Below, one piece after another: positions 59,777 through 64,000 of a stretch of DNA of 64,000 nt; position 1 is the first letter of the stretch; each line of letters begins with the position of its first letter. Made by a program: the position numbers and the translations under genes. The notes beneath the pieces are model-generated. The model was not told where the DNA came from and searched no databases. It saw nothing but the letters and a program-made list of their open reading frames with translations. The stretch is from Streptomyces sp. TN58 (GTDB lineage Bacteria; Actinomycetota; Actinomycetes; Streptomycetales; Streptomycetaceae). The stretch lies in contig NZ_CP018870.1 in NCBI RefSeq assembly GCF_001941845.1, forward strand, positions 3,157,501 to 3,221,500, read 5' to 3'.

Positions 59777-60409
59777 ATGGGACATGCAGGGATGGCGGCC
59801 ACCGTCGTCCGATACCTGAGATCAGCCGGCGCCCCCGCCTCCGCCACGGCGCGGCGGGACGCCGAGTCCGTCGACGTCCTGCCGCGGCCCGACCTGCGGG
59901 CCGTCGGCGAGGACGAGCGCGCGCCGGTCAGCCCCGCCGAATTCCGGGCGGTGCTGGGAAACTTCGCGAGCGGGGTCACCGTCATCACCGCGCCGCCCGG
60001 ACAGGACGAGGAAGGGCCGGCCGGCTTCGCCTGCCAGTCCTTCGCCTCGCTGTCCCTGGATCCGCCCCTGGTCACCTTCATGGTGGCCCGTACGTCCACG
60101 ACCTGGCCGCGGATCGCCCGCGCCGGGGTGTTCTGCGTCAACATCCTCGGGGCCGAACAGGGCGAGCTGTGCCGGTCCTTCGCCGTCAGCGGCGCGGACA
60201 AGTTCTCCGGGGTGGCCCACACCCCGGCCCCCGTCACCGGATCGCCGCAGCTCGACGCCGTACCCGCCTGGATCGACTGCCGGATCCACGCCGTCCACAC
60301 CGGCGGGGACCACCTCATCGTCGTGGGCCGGGTCGTGGCCATGGGCGCGGCCGGCGAAGGCGATCCGCTCCTCTTCCACAAGGGCCGCTTCGGCCGCCTC
60401 GCCGACTGA
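59777..60409 (+). CDS. flavin reductase family protein (HsaB/HpaC-like)
   Basis: 210 residues from ATG 59777 (GTG 59774 and ATGs at 59784 and 59792 are in or near frame). The family core starts at VSPAEFRAVLGNFASGVTVITA and runs through FACQSFASLSLDPPLVTFMVARTSTTWPRI, GVFCVNILGAEQGELCRSFA and FSGV. It supplies reduced FMN/FAD to a two-component monooxygenase, as HsaB does for HsaA in steroid ring breakdown. No matching oxygenase component is in this window, so the partner lies elsewhere. Confidence 0.9.
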   Translation: MGHAGMAATVVRYLRSAGAPASATARRDAESVDVLPRPDLRAVGEDERAPVSPAEFRAVLGNFASGVTVITAPPGQDEEGPAGFACQSFASLSLDPPLVTFMVARTSTTWPRIARAGVFCVNILGAEQGELCRSFAVSGADKFSGVAHTPAPVTGSPQLDAVPAWIDCRIHAVHTGGDHLIVVGRVVAMGAAGEGDPLLFHKGRFGRLAD

Positions 60410-60458
60410 GAGCCGCCGGCCGAACGCCGCCCGCTGAAGGGCTTCCGCACGGCCGCCT

Positions 60459-60487
60459 GCCGGCCCGCCCTCCGGGGGCGGACCGGC
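60459..60487. terminator. bidirectional hairpin terminator
   Basis: GCCGGCCCGCCC pairs with GGGCGGACCGGC (one mismatch) around a 5-nt loop, between the converging flavin reductase and zinc dehydrogenase genes. Confidence 0.75.
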
Positions 60488-60510
60488 GGTCGTCGTACCG
60501 GACGGATCCG

Positions 60511-61578
60511 TCAGAAGGTGAGCACCCCGCGGGCCACCCGCCCGTGGTGGGCGTCGCCGACGGCCTTGGCGAAGTCCTCGACCGGGTAGACCTCCGTCAC
60601 CAGCTCGTCCAGCAGCAGCCTGCCCTCCCGGTAGAGCTGCGCGTACAGGGCGATGTCGCGCTGCGGGCGCGAGGATCCGTACCGGCAACCCATGATCGTC
60701 TTGTCGAGGTACATGGACGAGACGAGGAAGGACGCCTCCTCCTTGAAGCCCGGCACGCCCAGCAGTACCGCCTGGCCGTGCCGGTCGAGGAGGTCGACGG
60801 CCTGGCGGATCAGCCTGACGTCGCCCACGCACTCGAAGACGTGGTCGGCGCCGGTCGGCAGGACCTCGCGGACCGCCGCCGACGAGTCGGCGGCCGCGGA
60901 CGCGTCGATGAAGTGCGTGGCCCCGAACCGCCGCGCCACCGCCTCCTTCGCCGGGTTCGCGTCCACCGCCACGATCGTCGCGGCGCCGGCGATCCGGGCG
61001 CCCTGGAGGACGTTCAGGCCGATACCGCCGGTGCCGATGACGACCACCGTCTCGCCGTGGTCGACACGTGCCCGGTTGAGGACCGCCCCCACTCCGGTCA
61101 GGACCCCGCAGCCGATGAGCGCCGCCGACGTCAGCGGGATGTCGGCCGGGATCCTCACCGCCTGCACGGCCTTGACGATCGTCCGCTCCGCGAAGGCGGA
61201 GTTCGACGCGAACTGGAAGAGGGGCTTGCCGTCCCGTGAGAAGGGCTGCCCCGGCATCCCGATCGCCTTGCGGCACATCGTCGGCCGGCCCCGGTCGCAG
61301 TCCGCGCACGCCCCGCAGTTGGCCAGGGTGGACAGCGACACGTGATCGCCGGGCGCCACATGCGTGACCCCCTCGCCGACGGCCTCCACCACCCCGGCGC
61401 CCTCGTGCCCCAGCACCACCGGCGGCGGGAACGGGATCGTCCCGTCCATCACCGACAGGTCGCTGTGGCACAGCCCCGCCGCCCGGATCGCGACCAGCAC
61501 CTCCCCCGGCCCCGGATCCCGGATCTCCAGGTCGTCGACCACCCGGGCCTGCTTGCCGTCGAACACGACGCCTCTCAC
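60511..61578 (-). CDS. zinc-dependent alcohol dehydrogenase (MDR, class III-like)
   Basis: 355 residues from GTG 61578, overlapping the upstream stop (GTGA). Catalytic Zn ligands: CHSD, GHEGAG and GCGV; structural Zn loop CGACADCDRGRPTMC; NAD loop GTGGIGLN. It oxidises an alcohol to an aldehyde with NAD+. The extra segment after the Zn loop (SRDGKPLFQFA) is typical of the class III/mycothiol-like branch. Third gene of the SDR-acyl-CoA dehydrogenase-alcohol dehydrogenase operon. Confidence 0.93.
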   Translation of the reverse strand: MRGVVFDGKQARVVDDLEIRDPGPGEVLVAIRAAGLCHSDLSVMDGTIPFPPPVVLGHEGAGVVEAVGEGVTHVAPGDHVSLSTLANCGACADCDRGRPTMCRKAIGMPGQPFSRDGKPLFQFASNSAFAERTIVKAVQAVRIPADIPLTSAALIGCGVLTGVGAVLNRARVDHGETVVVIGTGGIGLNVLQGARIAGAATIVAVDANPAKEAVARRFGATHFIDASAAADSSAAVREVLPTGADHVFECVGDVRLIRQAVDLLDRHGQAVLLGVPGFKEEASFLVSSMYLDKTIMGCRYGSSRPQRDIALYAQLYREGRLLLDELVTEVYPVEDFAKAVGDAHHGRVARGVLTF

Positions 61579-62828
61579 CTGGACTCCTTCGGCAGGCCGA
61601 GCACGCGCTCGGCGATGATGTTGCGCTGGATCTCGTCCGAACCGCCGTAGATCGTGTCGGCGCGGGTGAACAGGAACAGCCGCTGCTCCTCGTCGAGCCC
61701 CAGCTCGTACGGCAGGTCCGGCGCCCACGCCGCGGGTCCGGCCGCGGCCGCGGCCCCCCGGACCTCCACCGCCAGTTCCCCGAGCCGCCGGTGCCAGCCG
61801 CCCCAGAGCAGCTTGGCGACGCTCGGCGCGCCCGGATCGCCCTGCGCGCCCAGGGTCCGCAGCGCGTTCCACCGCATGGTGCGCAGCTCCGCCCACTGCC
61901 GTACGAGGCGGTCGCGGATGACCGGGTCGGCGGGCGCCGCGGGAGCCGTCGCCGAGGGCGCCCCCGCAGTCGCACCCGAAGCCGCCGTAGCCGAGGCCGC
62001 GTACAGCGCGAGGACCCGTTCCAGCTCGGCGGCGAAGCCGATCTGCTGGACCAGTGTCGACACGCCCCGCTCCAGGGCGAGCAGGCCCATGGCCACGGTC
62101 CAGCCGTCGCCCGGCGCGCCCACGACGTCCGCCGCCACCGCCCCGTCGAAGAAGACCTCGTTGAACTCCGAGGTCCCCGACATCTGCCGGATCGGCCGGA
62201 CCTCCACGCGGCCCGGCTGGTCCATCCGTACGAGGAGGAAGGACAGCCCGCGGTGGCGCCGCGAGCCGGGCTCGGTGCGGGCCAGGACGAAGCACCAGTC
62301 GGCGTCGTGGGCGAGGGAGGTCCAGATCTTCTGCCCGGTGACGCGGAACAGCCCGTCGGCCGGGTCGCGCACTCCGGTCGTACGGATGCCCGCGAGGTCG
62401 GAGCCGGCGCCCGGCTCGCTGTACCCCTGGCACCACAGCTCCTCGCCGCGCGCGATGGCGGGCAGGTGGCGGCGCTGCTGCTCCTGACTGCCGTGGGCGA
62501 GGAGGGTGGGCGCGAGGAGGTTCTCCCCGATGTGCCCGACCCGGCCGGGGGCGCGCAGCGCCGCGTACTCCTCGGCCCACACCACCTGTCCGGTCAGCGA
62601 CAGCCGGCGCTGCCCGTAGGCGCCGTCCGGGGCCTGCCAGCCCTGTCCGATCCAGCCGCCGCGGCCCAGCTCCCGCTCCCACGCCCGCCGGAGCTCCACC
62701 TCCTCGTGCTCGCCGCCCGGCCCGCCGAGGCCGACGGCGCGCGCGTAGGGGCCCGTCAGGTGCTCCGCCAGCCACGCCCGGGCCCGGGTGCGCAGCTCCT
62801 CGTCCTCGGCGCCGAAGCTGAAGTCCAT
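61575..62828 (-). CDS. acyl-CoA dehydrogenase
   Basis: 417 residues. YSEPGAGSDLAG, KIWTSLAHDADWCFVLART and the end YGGSDEIQRNIIAERVLGLPKE are hallmark motifs of FadE-type enzymes. It introduces a double bond in an acyl-CoA with FAD. Begins 13 nt after the SDR stop and overlaps the alcohol dehydrogenase, so all three are coupled. An Ala-rich loop (ASATAASGATAGAPSATAPAAPADP) near residue 285 is an insertion unlike the normal fold. Confidence 0.93.
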   Translation of the reverse strand: MDFSFGAEDEELRTRARAWLAEHLTGPYARAVGLGGPGGEHEEVELRRAWERELGRGGWIGQGWQAPDGAYGQRRLSLTGQVVWAEEYAALRAPGRVGHIGENLLAPTLLAHGSQEQQRRHLPAIARGEELWCQGYSEPGAGSDLAGIRTTGVRDPADGLFRVTGQKIWTSLAHDADWCFVLARTEPGSRRHRGLSFLLVRMDQPGRVEVRPIRQMSGTSEFNEVFFDGAVAADVVGAPGDGWTVAMGLLALERGVSTLVQQIGFAAELERVLALYAASATAASGATAGAPSATAPAAPADPVIRDRLVRQWAELRTMRWNALRTLGAQGDPGAPSVAKLLWGGWHRRLGELAVEVRGAAAAAGPAAWAPDLPYELGLDEEQRLFLFTRADTIYGGSDEIQRNIIAERVLGLPKESR

Positions 62829-62841
62829 GCCGCTCCCCCCG

Positions 62842-63762
62842 TCAGGCGTTGGGGCGGTCCTTGGCGGCCGCCGCCTTCGCCATGGACTCCAGCTGCGCCA
62901 GCATCGGCATCGGGTCGGTGCCGACGGTTCCGGGCAGGAAGTCGGCGATCTTCTCCGGGGTCCAGGAACCCTCGGCGTATCCGGCGCGCAGTTCGCGCGG
63001 CTGCGCCCACACGGCGATCTTCGGGCCGGCGATCGTGTAGACCTGCCCGGTGATGCGCTCGCCGCCGACGGCGACGGCCTTGTCGGAGAGCAGGTAGGTG
63101 ACGAGCGCGGCGACGTCCTCGGGTTCGCCGATCTCCTTGAGCTCCATGGGGACGTTGGCCGACATGCGGGTGCGGGCGACGGGTGCGACGGCGTTGGCGG
63201 TGACCCCGTACTTGGCCAGGCCCAGTGCGGCGGAGCGGACGAGGGAGATGATCCCGCCCTTGGCGGCGCTGTAGTTGGCCTGGGCGACGGAGCCCTGGTG
63301 GTTGCCGCTGGTGAAGCCGATCAGGGTGCCGGAGCCCTGGCGGCGCATGACGGCGGAGGCGGCGCGGAAGACGGTGAACGTGCCTTTGAGGTGGGTGGCG
63401 ACCACCGGGTCCCACTCCTCCTCGGACATGTTGAAGAGCATCCGCTCGCGCAGGATGCCGGCCACGCAGACGACCCCGTCGATGCGCCCGTACCGGGCGA
63501 GCGCGGTGTCGACGATGCGCTGCCCGCCCGCCATGGTGGACATGTCGTCGGCGACGGCGACGGCGTCCCCGCCGGCGGCCTGGATCTCCTTCACGACGCC
63601 GTCGGCGATCTCGCTCGTGGGCTCTCCGCCCTCGATGCCGACGCCGTAGTCGTTGACGACGACCTTGGCGCCCTCGGCGGCCGCGGCGAGTGCCACCGCC
63701 CGCCCGATGCCCCGGCCGGCGCCGGTGACGGCGACGACCCTGCCTGCCAAGAAGTTCCCCAC
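62842..63762 (-). CDS. SDR, 3-hydroxyacyl-CoA dehydrogenase-like
   Basis: 306 residues from GTG 63762. VTGAGRGIGRAVALAAAAEGA, a Ser at FTSGNHQG, YSAAKGG catalytic pair and VAVADDMSTMAGGQRIVDTAL are those of the multifunctional-enzyme-type 2/FabG-like SDRs that oxidise 3-hydroxyacyl-CoA with NAD. The C-terminal 60 residues are longer than FabG. First gene of the three-gene operon; an operator copy lies 21 nt upstream. Confidence 0.92.
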   Translation of the reverse strand: MGNFLAGRVVAVTGAGRGIGRAVALAAAAEGAKVVVNDYGVGIEGGEPTSEIADGVVKEIQAAGGDAVAVADDMSTMAGGQRIVDTALARYGRIDGVVCVAGILRERMLFNMSEEEWDPVVATHLKGTFTVFRAASAVMRRQGSGTLIGFTSGNHQGSVAQANYSAAKGGIISLVRSAALGLAKYGVTANAVAPVARTRMSANVPMELKEIGEPEDVAALVTYLLSDKAVAVGGERITGQVYTIAGPKIAVWAQPRELRAGYAEGSWTPEKIADFLPGTVGTDPMPMLAQLESMAKAAAAKDRPNA

Positions 63763-63782
63763 GTCGGCCCCTTCCCGCGTTT

Positions 63783-63799
63783 TCTGACGGACCGTTAGA
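63783..63799. promoter_or_regulatory. CTGACG-type operator upstream of the SDR operon and cyclase gene
   Basis: TCTGACG-GAC-CGTTAGA; one mismatch in the right arm. It lies 21 nt from the SDR start and 96 nt from the cyclase-family start. Confidence 0.78.
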
Positions 63800-63894
63800 T
63801 TCTATGGGCAGTCGGACGCGGCTGCACAAGCCCCCGTCAACGCCATCCGCATCCTCAACCGCATTCGCATCCACGCGAGGAGCTGTCGACGCCC

Positions 63895-64000
63895 ATGACC
63901 CTGCCCGCCGAGTTCCACGACATCGCCAAGCGCGTCAACAACTGGGGCCGCTGGGGCGCCGACGACGAGGTCGGCACTCTGAACCTGATCACCGACGAGG
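63895..64000 (+). CDS. cyclase-family (kynurenine-formamidase-like) protein, 3' end outside window
   Basis: Only 35 codons lie in the window. The start is ATG 63895, 12 nt after GAGGAG; residues KRVNNWGRWGADDEVGTLNLITDE match the N-terminus of the cyclase/DUF family related to kynurenine formamidase, metal hydrolases of small amides and esters. It shares the divergent operator region with the SDR operon. Confidence 0.85.
   Translation, partial: MTLPAEFHDIAKRVNNWGRWGADDEVGTLNLITDE

Noticed and set aside
60501..60512. GACGGATCCGTC palindrome at the end of the zinc dehydrogenase gene
   Set aside because: The spacing between GACG and CGTC is four, not three, and it lies at a gene end, so it does not fit the operator family.
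1..64000. tRNA, rRNA, CRISPR, insertion sequence, integrase, prophage or a PKS/NRPS cluster
   Set aside because: I looked for their signatures and saw none in either strand.

Overview
The window is chromosomal DNA from a high-GC actinomycete, almost certainly a Streptomyces. The evidence is uniformly high third-position GC, frequent GTG starts, a single TTA codon found by eye, XRE/DUF397 and ATPase regulators typical of the genus, and an AfsK/AfsR/AfsS-type regulatory set. No rRNA, tRNA, CRISPR array, insertion sequence or prophage was recognised.

Layout. 1-3.2 kb: the 3' part of an RHS/YD-repeat polymorphic toxin with a small presumed immunity gene. 3.3-9.2 kb: an SDR, the fused FO synthase FbiC (coenzyme F420 biosynthesis), a degenerate ADP-ribosylglycohydrolase and an F420-type LLM oxidoreductase. 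9.3-20 kb: a 1,320-residue exported repeat protein, an anti-sigma-type ATPase, an XRE regulator with a DUF397 partner, a flavin reductase, small unknown genes, an amino-acid permease and an AlkD-like HEAT-repeat protein. 20-26.6 kb: a leftward block of aldehyde dehydrogenase, D-aminoacylase-type amidohydrolase, two LLM oxidoreductases and an SDR. 26.8-30.1 kb: L,D-transpeptidase, Nudix hydrolase, a 161-bp palindromic element, a decayed toxin-antitoxin-like pair and a secreted trypsin-like protease. 30.3-46 kb: a metal-dependent amidohydrolase, afsR-like and afsS-like genes, then a methyltransferase, a TTA-containing membrane protein, an acyl-CoA ligase, a thiolase/DUF35/enoyl-CoA hydratase operon, a cyclophilin, the afsK-like kinase and a double-VOC protein. 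46.4-64 kb: a TetR regulator, a deazaflavin-dependent reductase, acyl-CoA dehydrogenases, a second thiolase/DUF35 set, an ECF41 sigma factor with its carboxymuconolactone-decarboxylase partner, a flavin monooxygenase, an NDP-forming acyl-CoA synthetase, a flavin reductase, dehydrogenases and the start of a cyclase-family gene.

The unifying signal is a palindrome, CTGACG-N3-CGTCAG, found 13 times at ten intergenic positions between 3.3 and 63.8 kb. Eight copies have perfect six-base arms; the other five have one mismatch. The copies lie in front of nearly all the redox and acyl-CoA genes and outside the housekeeping and surface genes. I read this as a regulon, probably TetR-controlled, for breakdown of a CoA-activated lipid-like or isoprenoid/steroid side-chain-like substrate using flavin and F420 chemistry. 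One copy sits in the short divergent region upstream of the afsR-like gene, so the catabolic signal may also reach the AfsR/AfsS secondary-metabolism switch. The substrate and the regulator are not proven by sequence; the TetR gene at 46.4 kb is only the nearest candidate.
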